Positions 1 through 8,634 of a stretch of DNA of 58,670 bases are shown in pieces. The notes below the pieces were generated by a model. That model was not told where the DNA came from and made no database searches. It was given only the letters and a program-made list of their open reading frames with translations. Every line of letters begins with the position of its first letter. Within the stretch, counting starts at the first letter, position 1. The translations under genes and the position numbers were made by a program. The DNA comes from an uncultured Paraprevotella sp. (GTDB lineage Bacteria; Bacteroidota; Bacteroidia; Bacteroidales; Bacteroidaceae). The stretch lies in the NCBI GenBank assembly GCA_944320775.1, contig CALUIV010000018.1, forward strand, positions 1 to 58,670, written 5' to 3'.

Positions 1-1062
1 GCCGACAAGGGACAGGGTCAGCTCACCGATGACGCGGCAGGCACCGCAGTAAAGACCGACGAAGATTTCAAGAGCGGCGCGGTAGCCTGCCTGCTGCAAG
101 GTAGCCAGACAGTACAGGTTTGGGGCCAGGCCATCGGCACGGACAACTATCCCGTGCTGACCACCGAAGAGGCTAAGAAAGTCTACACTTACAACATATA
201 CAAGGGCAGTAACGTAGCCGAGGCCGGCTATGCCAACAGCGGCAACGCCATCGGCCTTGAGGGCAATGCTGTGGCTGTAGTTGAAACAGACGGCTTCACG
301 GCTGCTGATGACAACGCTAATGTCATCGTGAAGAACGGCGACGGCGCTTACACCTGCGCCAATCTGGAACTGACCGACGGCGCCGACTTCTACACGCCGG
401 TAGCCTTCACGGCTACGGAAGCCACATACAGCCGCACGCTGCCCGAATCAAGCACCTGGGGCACCATCGTGCTGCCTTTCGCAGCCGAAACAATAGAAGG
501 GGCCAGTCTTTATGAGGCCACCGAGATCATAGCCGATGGCAGCGAAGAAAGCATTCTGGCCGTACAGCCCCTGACCGACGGCGTGCTCGAAGCCAATACG
601 CCGGCCCTGTTCCAAGGCAAGACGTCCAGAACAACCGTGACCTTCAGCGCAAGCGAAGCCGAAGTGGCCGCCACAGCGGACGCTGATCTGACCAAGACCA
701 TCGGTAAGAGCGGCTATACCCTGACCGGCTCCCTGAGCACAATCAGTGCGCTTTCCGAAGGCGACCTGTTCATCGCCAAGGATCTGTTCTGGAGCGTAGG
801 CACAGAGAACACCGTGGGCATGCAGGCCTTCCGCGCCTATATCGACGCGCCTGAAGCCGGGCCGGAACAGGTGAACGCCCTGCGCATCCTGGTCGGCGAT
901 GCCACGAGCATCCGCCAGGCCCTGAACGACGGCACGCTTCCGGTAGATGTCTACAACCTGCAGGGCGTACAGCTGCGCAAGAACGTGGCGCGCGATGCGG
1001 CCCTTGAGGGTTTGCCTGCGGGCATCTACATTGTGGGCGGAAAGAAGGTCGTGAAAAAGTAA
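1..1062 (+). CDS. C-terminal part of a large secreted surface protein (5' end outside the window)
   Basis: The reading frame is open from the first base, so this is the last 353 residues of a longer protein; the GTG at 154 is not a credible start. The visible part is rich in Thr, Ala and Asp and has beta-sheet-like low-complexity stretches. A segment reading WGQAIGTDNYPVL (about residues 41-53) resembles repeats found in large Bacteroidales surface proteins. The protein ends with VYNLQGVQLRKN followed by LPAGIYIVGGKKVVKK, the short C-terminal module common in secreted Bacteroidetes proteins and probably linked to export or anchoring. Only the C-terminus is visible, so enzymatic or adhesin function cannot be assigned. 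A 51-residue protein follows 59 bases downstream. Codon use is strongly GC-rich compared with the rest of the window. Confidence 0.75.
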   Translation, partial: ADKGQGQLTDDAAGTAVKTDEDFKSGAVACLLQGSQTVQVWGQAIGTDNYPVLTTEEAKKVYTYNIYKGSNVAEAGYANSGNAIGLEGNAVAVVETDGFTAADDNANVIVKNGDGAYTCANLELTDGADFYTPVAFTATEATYSRTLPESSTWGTIVLPFAAETIEGASLYEATEIIADGSEESILAVQPLTDGVLEANTPALFQGKTSRTTVTFSASEAEVAATADADLTKTIGKSGYTLTGSLSTISALSEGDLFIAKDLFWSVGTENTVGMQAFRAYIDAPEAGPEQVNALRILVGDATSIRQALNDGTLPVDVYNLQGVQLRKNVARDAALEGLPAGIYIVGGKKVVKK

Positions 1063-1121
1063 ACGGCTACAATTCAAAATCAGAGATCATAAAAAAAACA
1101 GAAAATAAAAACAAAAGACGA

Positions 1122-1277
1122 ATGAAAAAGAAAATCTATCAGCGCCCGGCGCTCGAAACGGTGGATGTCCAAGTAGAGAGCCGGCTTATGACCGGCAGCG
1201 GCATTTCGTTTGGCGGTTCGGCGGACACGGATTGGGAAACCGACGAAGCGTCTTCTTTCGAGATTTGGGCAGAATAA
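1122..1277 (+). CDS. Small 51-residue protein downstream of a surface protein
   Basis: A short ATG-to-TAA frame encodes 51 residues beginning MKKKIYQRPALETVDVQVES and ending in an acidic tail (ETDEASSFEIWAE). The opening MKKxYxxPxxE pattern is one I associate with small Bacteroidales proteins found next to large surface proteins; their function is unknown to me. An A-rich stretch precedes the ATG, as is usual for Bacteroidetes translation starts. A strong Rho-independent terminator follows at 1301, which supports a transcription unit of the surface protein plus this gene. There is no transmembrane segment and no clear signal peptide. Existence as a real gene is fairly likely; function is unassigned. 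Confidence 0.6.
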   Translation: MKKKIYQRPALETVDVQVESRLMTGSGISFGGSADTDWETDEASSFEIWAE

Positions 1278-1300
1278 GCGCGACCTTATATCATTCCATG

Positions 1301-1333
1301 ATCCCGGCCTTTATTCTGGGCCGGGATTTTTTA
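1301..1333 (+). terminator. Rho-independent terminator
   Basis: A perfect 9-base inverted repeat (ATCCCGGCC at 1301-1309, GGCCGGGAT at 1319-1327) with a short loop is followed by a run of T residues. It closes the surface protein/small protein unit. Confidence 0.85.
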
Positions 1334-1375
1334 TGCCCGTATGTTTCGTTTGGAAATAAGATAACCCGTCGTTTT

Positions 1376-1408
1376 TTTCAGAAAATTGCTGAGTTTGTAT
1401 TATATTTG
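1376..1408 (+). promoter_or_regulatory. Bacteroidetes-type promoter for the AAA-ATPase pair
   Basis: TATATTTG at 1401-1408 matches the -7 consensus TAnnTTTG. A near-consensus TTTC lies 21 bases upstream at 1376-1379. It sits between the terminator at 1301 and the ATG at 1452. Confidence 0.5.
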
Positions 1409-1451
1409 CATCAGCATGATTTGAATGAGACGAATTTAACCAGGAAACATT

Positions 1452-3071
1452 ATGAAATATCCGATAGGCATCCAGAGTTTTGACCAGCTCATCGAGGACG
1501 GTTACGTTTATGTGGACAAGACCGGTCTGGTCTACAAATTGACCCACGAGGGTAAGATTTATTTCCTGAGCCGTCCGCGTCGTTTCGGCAAGAGCCTTCT
1601 GGTCTCCACGCTGGAGAACTACTACCTGGGCCGCAGGGAGCTGTTCCGTGGCCTGGCCATAGACAGTCTGGAGACGGAATGGGCGGTGCATCCGGTTTTC
1701 CATGTGGACTTCAACGGTTCCAATTTCACTCAGGAAGGGATATTGGAACAGCGTCTGGAAGGCTATATGGCCGATTGGGAAGCATCCTATGGTCTGGCGG
1801 CAAATGCCGGAGTCCTGGACCTTGGCGGGCGTTTCATCAAGGTTCTGGAAACGGCGCACCGTCAGACGGGCCGCCGTGCCGTGGTGCTTGTGGACGAGTA
1901 TGACAAGCCGGTCCTGGACGTGCTGGATGCCGATCCGGCACTGGAAGAACGTCACCGCAATGTGCTGAAGGCTTTCTACTCGGTGTTCAAGGGCGCGGAC
2001 AGCCATCTGCAGTTCGTGCTGCTGACGGGGGTGACGAAGTTCTCTCAGGTGAGCGTTTTCAGCGGCTTCAACCAGCCGAAGGACATCAGCATGGACGCCC
2101 GCTACGAGGCGCTCTGCGGCATCACGCAGGAGGAGATCGACCGGAACTTTCCGGAGCCGATAGCCGCGATGGCCGCCGAATACCGGTGTACGCCGGAAGA
2201 GATGCGCCTGCGGCTGAAGTCGCAATACGACGGCTATCATTTCAGCAAGCGCATGACGGACGTCTACAATCCGTTCAGCCTGCTGAATGCTTTCGACCGT
2301 ACGAGCATCGATGACTACTGGTTCAGCACGGGGACTCCGACCTACCTGATCCGTCTGCTGTCGCATTCCCGGGAGACGATGAACGAGCTGACGGGGAAAT
2401 ACTACCGTCCGGAGGAGTTCGTCGACTACAAGGCTGACGTGGAAATGCCCCTGCCCATGATTTTCCAGAGCGGCTACCTGACGATCAAGGATTACGACCG
2501 GGATTTCAATACCTTCCTGCTCGATTTCCCGAACAACGAGGTGAAGAACGGTTTCCTGACGATGCTGGCCGCCACCTACCTGAAACCGGCAGAGGAAACG
2601 GGGAGCTGGGTGCGCAGTCTGGTTGTCGCCTTCCGGAACGGAGCCCCCGAGACCCTGCGCACGCTGTTCACCTCCTTTCTGGCCGGCATCCCGTATACGA
2701 TGCGTCGCAAGTCGGACGAGTCGGAACGGGAACGCTACTTCCAGTACACGTTCTACCTGATCCTTCGTCTGGTGAGCGTCTACACGGTCTACGTGGAGAA
2801 GGCGCAGAGCCAGGGGCGCGTGGACGGCATCGTGGAGACGCCGCACTACGTCTACATCTTCGAGTTCAAGCTGGACGGTACGGCGGCGGAGGCCCTGCGC
2901 CAGATCGAGGAGAAAGGCTACGCGCGGGAGTATGCCGCCGACAGCCGGAAGCTCTATAAGATCGGTGCCGCCTTCTCGTCGGAGACCGGCACGATCAGCG
3001 ACTGGGCGGTTTGCCCGGAATCAGGAGCAGACGAAAGAACAGATCCCGACAATCAGCTACATGCCGATTGA
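1452..3071 (+). CDS. AAA-ATPase-like / PD-(D/E)XK nuclease-like protein, copy 1
   Basis: This 539-residue protein belongs to the family with an N-terminal AAA-ATPase-like domain and a C-terminal PD-(D/E)XK nuclease-like domain, abundant in gut Bacteroidales and of unknown biological role. Visible motifs are the P-loop-like FLSRPRRFGKSLL (around residues 38-50), a Walker B VVLVDEYD (about 144-151) and a C-terminal GRVDG...IFEFK that supplies the Asp, Glu and Lys of a nuclease core near residues 458-473. There is no signal peptide, so it is cytoplasmic. The last 24 or so residues (after SETGTISDW) differ from copy 2 and look like a run-on tail, possibly produced by a small indel. The ATG at 1452 starts MKYPIGIQSF exactly as in copy 2. 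The stop at 3069 lies 38 bases before the start of copy 2. Confidence 0.85.
   Translation: MKYPIGIQSFDQLIEDGYVYVDKTGLVYKLTHEGKIYFLSRPRRFGKSLLVSTLENYYLGRRELFRGLAIDSLETEWAVHPVFHVDFNGSNFTQEGILEQRLEGYMADWEASYGLAANAGVLDLGGRFIKVLETAHRQTGRRAVVLVDEYDKPVLDVLDADPALEERHRNVLKAFYSVFKGADSHLQFVLLTGVTKFSQVSVFSGFNQPKDISMDARYEALCGITQEEIDRNFPEPIAAMAAEYRCTPEEMRLRLKSQYDGYHFSKRMTDVYNPFSLLNAFDRTSIDDYWFSTGTPTYLIRLLSHSRETMNELTGKYYRPEEFVDYKADVEMPLPMIFQSGYLTIKDYDRDFNTFLLDFPNNEVKNGFLTMLAATYLKPAEETGSWVRSLVVAFRNGAPETLRTLFTSFLAGIPYTMRRKSDESERERYFQYTFYLILRLVSVYTVYVEKAQSQGRVDGIVETPHYVYIFEFKLDGTAAEALRQIEEKGYAREYAADSRKLYKIGAAFSSETGTISDWAVCPESGADERTDPDNQLHAD
1557..2996 (+). repeat. 1.44-kb direct repeat, copy A
   Basis: This stretch appears base-for-base identical to 3215-4654 (offset 1658). 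It covers most of the first AAA-ATPase gene. Flanking sequence, including codons 11-35 of the gene, has diverged. Confidence 0.9.
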
Positions 3072-3109
3072 TGTCAAAAACGATTAATATCCAAATACAA
3101 AAGAAAGTC

Positions 3110-4684
3110 ATGAAATATCCGATAGGCATCCAGAGTTTTGAGCGCATTATTGAGGACGGTTACGTTTATGTGGACAAGACCGCTTTGATTTACAGTCTGA
3201 CGCACGAAGGGAGCATTTATTTCCTGAGCCGTCCGCGTCGTTTCGGCAAGAGCCTTCTGGTCTCCACGCTGGAGAACTACTACCTGGGCCGCAGGGAGCT
3301 GTTCCGTGGCCTGGCCATAGACAGTCTGGAGACGGAATGGGCGGTGCATCCGGTTTTCCATGTGGACTTCAACGGTTCCAATTTCACTCAGGAAGGGATA
3401 TTGGAACAGCGTCTGGAAGGCTATATGGCCGATTGGGAAGCATCCTATGGTCTGGCGGCAAATGCCGGAGTCCTGGACCTTGGCGGGCGTTTCATCAAGG
3501 TTCTGGAAACGGCGCACCGTCAGACGGGCCGCCGTGCCGTGGTGCTTGTGGACGAGTATGACAAGCCGGTCCTGGACGTGCTGGATGCCGATCCGGCACT
3601 GGAAGAACGTCACCGCAATGTGCTGAAGGCTTTCTACTCGGTGTTCAAGGGCGCGGACAGCCATCTGCAGTTCGTGCTGCTGACGGGGGTGACGAAGTTC
3701 TCTCAGGTGAGCGTTTTCAGCGGCTTCAACCAGCCGAAGGACATCAGCATGGACGCCCGCTACGAGGCGCTCTGCGGCATCACGCAGGAGGAGATCGACC
3801 GGAACTTTCCGGAGCCGATAGCCGCGATGGCCGCCGAATACCGGTGTACGCCGGAAGAGATGCGCCTGCGGCTGAAGTCGCAATACGACGGCTATCATTT
3901 CAGCAAGCGCATGACGGACGTCTACAATCCGTTCAGCCTGCTGAATGCTTTCGACCGTACGAGCATCGATGACTACTGGTTCAGCACGGGGACTCCGACC
4001 TACCTGATCCGTCTGCTGTCGCATTCCCGGGAGACGATGAACGAGCTGACGGGGAAATACTACCGTCCGGAGGAGTTCGTCGACTACAAGGCTGACGTGG
4101 AAATGCCCCTGCCCATGATTTTCCAGAGCGGCTACCTGACGATCAAGGATTACGACCGGGATTTCAATACCTTCCTGCTCGATTTCCCGAACAACGAGGT
4201 GAAGAACGGTTTCCTGACGATGCTGGCCGCCACCTACCTGAAACCGGCAGAGGAAACGGGGAGCTGGGTGCGCAGTCTGGTTGTCGCCTTCCGGAACGGA
4301 GCCCCCGAGACCCTGCGCACGCTGTTCACCTCCTTTCTGGCCGGCATCCCGTATACGATGCGTCGCAAGTCGGACGAGTCGGAACGGGAACGCTACTTCC
4401 AGTACACGTTCTACCTGATCCTTCGTCTGGTGAGCGTCTACACGGTCTACGTGGAGAAGGCGCAGAGCCAGGGGCGCGTGGACGGCATCGTGGAGACGCC
4501 GCACTACGTCTACATCTTCGAGTTCAAGCTGGACGGTACGGCGGCGGAGGCCCTGCGCCAGATCGAGGAGAAAGGCTACGCGCGGGAGTATGCCGCCGAC
4601 AGCCGGAAGCTCTATAAGATCGGTGCCGCCTTCTCGTCGGAGACCGGCACGATCGGCGACTGGGATGTGCTTACGGAAAAATGA
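3110..4684 (+). CDS. AAA-ATPase-like / PD-(D/E)XK nuclease-like protein, copy 2
   Basis: The second tandem copy encodes 524 residues from the ATG at 3110. An upstream in-frame start at 3011 is possible but lies inside the end of copy 1 and is not supported by homology. From about residue 36 to residue 515 the protein is identical to copy 1. The differences are at residues 11-35 (ERIIEDG...ALIYSLTHEGS against DQLIEDG...GLVYKLTHEGK) and in the final residues, here IGDWDVLTEK, which looks like the natural family C-terminus. Motifs are as in copy 1: RPRRFGKS, VVLVDEYD and D458/E471/K473 of the nuclease-like core. The stop codon overlaps the next ATG (ATGA), so translation of the downstream flavoprotein is probably coupled. 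Confidence 0.85.
   Translation: MKYPIGIQSFERIIEDGYVYVDKTALIYSLTHEGSIYFLSRPRRFGKSLLVSTLENYYLGRRELFRGLAIDSLETEWAVHPVFHVDFNGSNFTQEGILEQRLEGYMADWEASYGLAANAGVLDLGGRFIKVLETAHRQTGRRAVVLVDEYDKPVLDVLDADPALEERHRNVLKAFYSVFKGADSHLQFVLLTGVTKFSQVSVFSGFNQPKDISMDARYEALCGITQEEIDRNFPEPIAAMAAEYRCTPEEMRLRLKSQYDGYHFSKRMTDVYNPFSLLNAFDRTSIDDYWFSTGTPTYLIRLLSHSRETMNELTGKYYRPEEFVDYKADVEMPLPMIFQSGYLTIKDYDRDFNTFLLDFPNNEVKNGFLTMLAATYLKPAEETGSWVRSLVVAFRNGAPETLRTLFTSFLAGIPYTMRRKSDESERERYFQYTFYLILRLVSVYTVYVEKAQSQGRVDGIVETPHYVYIFEFKLDGTAAEALRQIEEKGYAREYAADSRKLYKIGAAFSSETGTIGDWDVLTEK
3215..4654 (+). repeat. 1.44-kb direct repeat, copy B
   Basis: Partner of 1557-2996. Identity ends at the GATC before GGCGAC, where copy A has AGCGAC (4655 against 2997). 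Confidence 0.9.
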
Positions 4685-5958
4685 GACGAATGATGAATGT
4701 TGCGATTATAGGCGGTGGTGCGGCCGGTTTTTTTCTGGCTGTCAATCTGAAACAGATGGCACCACAGGCTCGTATTACTATTTTTGAGAAAAGCCGTAAG
4801 GTGCTGGCCAAAGTGGCCGTATCGGGCGGTGGACGTTGTAATCTGACGAATTCCTTTCGGGAGGTGACCGACCTGAAACAAGTCTATCCGCGGGGCGACA
4901 AATTGCTCAAACGACTGTTCAAGGTATTCAGTCCGCAGATGGCTTATGAATGGTTTGAGGCGCATGGCGTGCGGCTGGTGACCCAGGAGGATCAGTGCGT
5001 CTTTCCGCAATCACAGGATGCGCAGTCGGTCATTTTCTGTCTGACCCGTCTGGCCCGTGAACGGCATGTCGAGGTGCTCACCGGACGAGGTGTAGACGTA
5101 CTTCGTCCCGAGAAGAACACTACCGGAAGCAATGAGCCGGAGGCCACAATCGGTTATCGGCTGGTGTTTCAGGATGGCTGCTGTTCGGAGTCGTGTTATG
5201 ACTACGTAGCCGTTACAACCGGTGGTTCGCCCCGTGCTGAAGGCTTGCGTTATTTGGCTGATTTGGGCCATCAGATAGCCTCCCCTGTCCCCTCGCTGTT
5301 TACGTTTAATGTGTCGCAATGTGGGATTACGGCCTTAATGGGTACGGTGGTCGAGCAGGTACAGGCTTCTATCCCTGCAACCAATTTCAAGGCTGTCGGG
5401 CCTTTGCTTGTCACGCATTGGGGCATGAGTGGTCCTGCGGTGCTGAAACTGTCTTCGCATGGAGCACGTTATATAGCTGAGCACGACTATCGTTTCACGG
5501 TCTTGTTGAATTGGGTGGATCGGACGAATACGGAAGCCGTAGCTGAAGAGATTCGAAAGTCGATGCGCGAAAACGGACAGAAACAGCTGGCGAGCGTGCG
5601 CTTGTATCATCTGCCTGCGCGGCTTTGGAGCTTCCTGCTTGAACGTTCAGGGATTGCTGTCGACAAACGATGGGCCGAACTGAGTAAAAAAGAAATCAAC
5701 CGGTTGGTGAATACGCTCTGTAGTGATGCTTACGCAGTAGATGGAAAAGGGGCCTTTCGCGATGAATTCGTGACGTGCGGGGGGATCAGTCTGGACAGTG
5801 TCGACAAGCAGACACTTGAAAGTAAAGTATGTCCCGGCTTGTTTTTTGCCGGTGAGGTGCTGGATATCGACGGTGTGACGGGCGGGTTCAATTTTCAGGC
5901 AGCCTGGACGACCGCTTTTGTCTGTGCGAAAAGTATTGCGAAGAAAATGGCCGGGTAG
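4681..5958 (+). CDS. HI0933/YhiN-family flavoprotein oxidoreductase
   Basis: A 425-residue FAD-dependent protein of the HI0933/YhiN (BaiN-like) family. The dinucleotide-binding Rossmann motif VAIIGGGAAGFFLA is at residues 7-20 and the family C-terminal signature GEVLDIDGVTGGFNFQAAWTTA is close to the end. An E. coli member (YhiN) has, as I recall, been linked to dihydrouridine formation in 23S rRNA, so an RNA-modifying role is possible here but is inference. The start at 4681 overlaps the preceding stop by four bases (ATGA); an internal ATG at 4693 would give MNVAIIGGG, a more usual N-terminus, so the true start is one of these two. It is cytoplasmic, with no signal peptide. The gene is followed by a strong bidirectional terminator shared with the convergent PBP gene. 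Confidence 0.85.
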   Translation: MRRMMNVAIIGGGAAGFFLAVNLKQMAPQARITIFEKSRKVLAKVAVSGGGRCNLTNSFREVTDLKQVYPRGDKLLKRLFKVFSPQMAYEWFEAHGVRLVTQEDQCVFPQSQDAQSVIFCLTRLARERHVEVLTGRGVDVLRPEKNTTGSNEPEATIGYRLVFQDGCCSESCYDYVAVTTGGSPRAEGLRYLADLGHQIASPVPSLFTFNVSQCGITALMGTVVEQVQASIPATNFKAVGPLLVTHWGMSGPAVLKLSSHGARYIAEHDYRFTVLLNWVDRTNTEAVAEEIRKSMRENGQKQLASVRLYHLPARLWSFLLERSGIAVDKRWAELSKKEINRLVNTLCSDAYAVDGKGAFRDEFVTCGGISLDSVDKQTLESKVCPGLFFAGEVLDIDGVTGGFNFQAAWTTAFVCAKSIAKKMAG

Positions 5959-6030
5959 TGATTGCCTGATCAGTTTGATACATCTGTATATGCCAGGTTA
6001 AAACGTGGCTTGAATTTTTATATAGAAATG

Positions 6031-6069
6031 AATAACGGCGAAACCTTTCTGGAAAGGATCGCCGTTATT
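6031..6069. terminator. Bidirectional terminator hairpin
   Basis: AATAACGGCGA (6031-6041) pairs perfectly with TCGCCGTTATT (6059-6069), and the inner bases extend the stem (CCTTT with AAAGG). It lies between convergent genes and can serve both. Confidence 0.75.
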
Positions 6070-6112
6070 CGTTGTAAAATGATATAGAAAAGAAAAAGTA
6101 AAATTTAAATTG

Positions 6113-8449
6113 TTATTCGAAAATTTCGTCAATACCGATAGATTCTACCGGGATGGAGTCGTTGGCCATTTCCGTAGCAAATGAGTCGGCACATGGGTCA
6201 AATCCTTTGGGCAGGTCGAATTTCTCATCAGCCGAATAGCCGAGTGCGCTGTTGGCATAAAGCTTTGTCAGGAACTTGGCACAAACTGGAAGTGCAGACG
6301 AAGCACCCTGACCTTGAGCCATGCTGTCGAAGCGGATGTCACGGTCCTCGCCTCCTACCCAGCAGCCGAATGAAAGCGACGGAGTGAATCCGATAAACCA
6401 ACCATCGGAGTTACGGTTCGTCGTACCCGTCTTTCCGCCCATTTCGCTGCGGATATTGTAGCGGAAACGCATACGGCCACCAGTACCGCCGTCCATAACG
6501 CCACGCAAGAGGACGAGCATTTTGTTGGCACTCTCCTCGCTGATGACCTCTTTCATCTTAGGTTGGAATTGAGCCAGAATATTACCTTCATTATCTTCAA
6601 TCTGGGTAACAAATAATGGAGCCGTGCGGATACCATGGTTGGCAAATGCCGTGTAGGCACTGACCATTTCGGATACGGAAATGTCGCAGGGGCCCAGACA
6701 AAGCGCCATAGACGGATGGATGTCGCGGTTCAACACACCAAATTCATGAATCAACCGAACCAATGCTTCCGGGCTCAGGATGCTCATCAGATAGGCCGAA
6801 ATCCAGTTGTTCGATTGTGCCAGACCCCATTTCAGAGTGACCATCTCGCCATAACGTTTCCGGCTACCGTTACGTGGTGTCCAGGATTTGCCGTTGACGA
6901 TGTAAGTCTGCTGCACGTTGGGCACTTCGTCGCAGGGCGACATGCCGTTTTCCATGGCCAGCGTATATAAATAAGGTTTTATGGTAGAACCAACCTGACG
7001 GCGCCCTACTCCCGCCATATCATATTGGAAGTATTTGTAGTTCAATCCGCCGACATAGGCTTTCACGTAACCTGTATGCGTGTCCATAGCCATAAAGCCG
7101 CTGCGCAGGAAGTTCTTGTAATAACGGATCGAATCCATCGGAGTCATGATGGTATCAATCTCACCGTGATAAGAAAATACGGTCATGTCGGTAGGGGTTT
7201 CGAATGCCTTGTCGATCTCGCTTTCCGAGCATCCGTCTTTTTTCATCATGATGTAGCGTTCGCTCTGGCGCTTGGAGCGGTTCATGATCTGATCCACTTC
7301 GGCCTGCGTCAGTTTGGAAGAGAACGGGCGGCTTTTCGATCCCCGTTTTTCCTTATCAAATTTTGGCTGGAGATCCATCGCTACATGTTCGTACATGGCT
7401 TCTTCGGCATACTGCTGCATCCGAGAGTCGATGGTGGTATAAATTTTCAGTCCGTCCGTATAGATGTTATAAGGACTGCCATCGCTCTTCTTGTTCTTGT
7501 TGCACCAGCCATACAGTGGATCCGTTGCCCAGGCCAGTGAATCTTCATAGTATTTCTGTCCCTGCCAGGAAGCGTAATCGCTGCGTACGGGTTTCTCGGC
7601 CATTAGCATGGCGCGCAGGCGTTCGCGCAGATAAGTGGCGAGGCCCTCCTTGTGGTCTGCCCGCTTGAAGTCGAGTACAAGCGGTTCGCTTTTATGTGCA
7701 GCACCTTCCGTTTCGGTCAGATAACCCGCCTTAACCATCTGGTCGATAACTACATTGCGGCGTTCAGTACAACGTTCAGGCCGTCTTACAGGGTTAAAAT
7801 AGGACGGATTTTTGCACATACCGATCAGTGTAGCAGCCTCGTTTACGGTCAGGTCGCGTGGTTCCTTATTGAAATAGGTTTTTGCCGCTGTCTTGATACC
7901 CACGGCATTATGCAAGAAGTCGAAGTGGTTCAGATAGAGCGTAATGATTTCGTCTTTTGTATAATAACGTTCGAGTTCTACGGCAATCACCCATTCGATC
8001 GGCTTCTGCATGAGTCGTTCCATCTTGTTCTGGGCCGTTTCCGAATACAGCTGTTTGGCCAGCTGCTGCGTGATGGTACTGCCGCCTCCGGCATTTTTTT
8101 GCCGTAAAAGACCACGCTTCACGATGGCACGAGCCAATGCCCGATAGTCGATACCGGCATGATCATAGAAACGGGCATCTTCCGTGGCCACCAGAGCCTT
8201 GACGAGCCATGGCGAAAGGTCGTCGTAGTTCACGAAAATGCGGTTGGCCTTGCTGTACGACCAAGTACCCAATAACTTGCCGTCACTGGAAATCACCTGT
8301 GAGGCGAACTTGTTCACAGGATTCTCCAGTTGTTTCAGGTCGGGCATGTATCCGATCCTTCCTTGCGCTATGGCCCAGAAAATCAGTGTCACAGTGCCCA
8401 GGCCCAGAAAAAGGAGAACCCACAGAGTCAGAAGGAATTTCTTTCTCAT
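6113..8449 (-). CDS. Penicillin-binding protein 1A, bifunctional transglycosylase/transpeptidase
   Basis: A 778-residue class A PBP that polymerises and cross-links peptidoglycan at the inner membrane. It has an N-terminal transmembrane segment (about residues 5-28), then a GT51 glycosyltransferase domain with ATEDARFYDHAG (catalytic Glu90) and GGGSTITQQLAKQL (121-134). The transpeptidase domain carries all three active-site motifs: STIK (488-491), SNN (546-548) and KTGT (673-676). Length is normal for Bacteroidetes PBP1A. It stands alone on the minus strand, convergent with the flavoprotein gene and divergent from pyrB. A -7-like box TAACTTTG lies 45-52 bases upstream. All catalytic motifs are intact, so function is confident; which of several class A paralogues it is cannot be told from this window. 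Confidence 0.95.
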   Translation of the reverse strand: MRKKFLLTLWVLLFLGLGTVTLIFWAIAQGRIGYMPDLKQLENPVNKFASQVISSDGKLLGTWSYSKANRIFVNYDDLSPWLVKALVATEDARFYDHAGIDYRALARAIVKRGLLRQKNAGGGSTITQQLAKQLYSETAQNKMERLMQKPIEWVIAVELERYYTKDEIITLYLNHFDFLHNAVGIKTAAKTYFNKEPRDLTVNEAATLIGMCKNPSYFNPVRRPERCTERRNVVIDQMVKAGYLTETEGAAHKSEPLVLDFKRADHKEGLATYLRERLRAMLMAEKPVRSDYASWQGQKYYEDSLAWATDPLYGWCNKNKKSDGSPYNIYTDGLKIYTTIDSRMQQYAEEAMYEHVAMDLQPKFDKEKRGSKSRPFSSKLTQAEVDQIMNRSKRQSERYIMMKKDGCSESEIDKAFETPTDMTVFSYHGEIDTIMTPMDSIRYYKNFLRSGFMAMDTHTGYVKAYVGGLNYKYFQYDMAGVGRRQVGSTIKPYLYTLAMENGMSPCDEVPNVQQTYIVNGKSWTPRNGSRKRYGEMVTLKWGLAQSNNWISAYLMSILSPEALVRLIHEFGVLNRDIHPSMALCLGPCDISVSEMVSAYTAFANHGIRTAPLFVTQIEDNEGNILAQFQPKMKEVISEESANKMLVLLRGVMDGGTGGRMRFRYNIRSEMGGKTGTTNRNSDGWFIGFTPSLSFGCWVGGEDRDIRFDSMAQGQGASSALPVCAKFLTKLYANSALGYSADEKFDLPKGFDPCADSFATEMANDSIPVESIGIDEIFE

Positions 8450-8493
8450 AGATTATTCAGTTGTTTGTTTTCCGATACAATACGAAAGAATTG

Positions 8494-8501
8494 CAAAGTT
8501 A
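8494..8501 (-). promoter_or_regulatory. -7 promoter box for the PBP1A gene
   Basis: CAAAGTTA on the plus strand reads TAACTTTG on the minus strand and matches TAnnTTTG. No good -33 box is visible. Confidence 0.4.
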
Positions 8502-8585
8502 CAAATAAACTTTGAATAATAATGCAGGATACAAAAAAGTTACAGAAATGTAGCTGTCAAGCATCGGGTTTTCGTGTTTTTTTTC

Positions 8586-8593
8586 TACCTTTG
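8586..8593 (+). promoter_or_regulatory. -7 promoter box for the pyrB operon
   Basis: TACCTTTG matches TAnnTTTG and lies 42 bases before the pyrB ATG, leaving a leader of about 35 bases. Confidence 0.45.
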
Positions 8594-8634
8594 GGTTTCG
8601 AATAATCAATAAGTCTAAAGTTAAATCTAAAAAG

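Noticed and set aside
448-1077. 209-codon minus-strand frame
   Set aside because: It is antisense to the surface protein gene, whose frame is open across the whole stretch and ends in a known C-terminal module.
1311-2846. Long open frame on the minus strand (511 codons), with a near-identical partner at 3074-4504
   Set aside because: Both are antisense shadows of the GC-rich AAA-ATPase genes; they show no recognisable domains and are duplicated only because the sense genes are.
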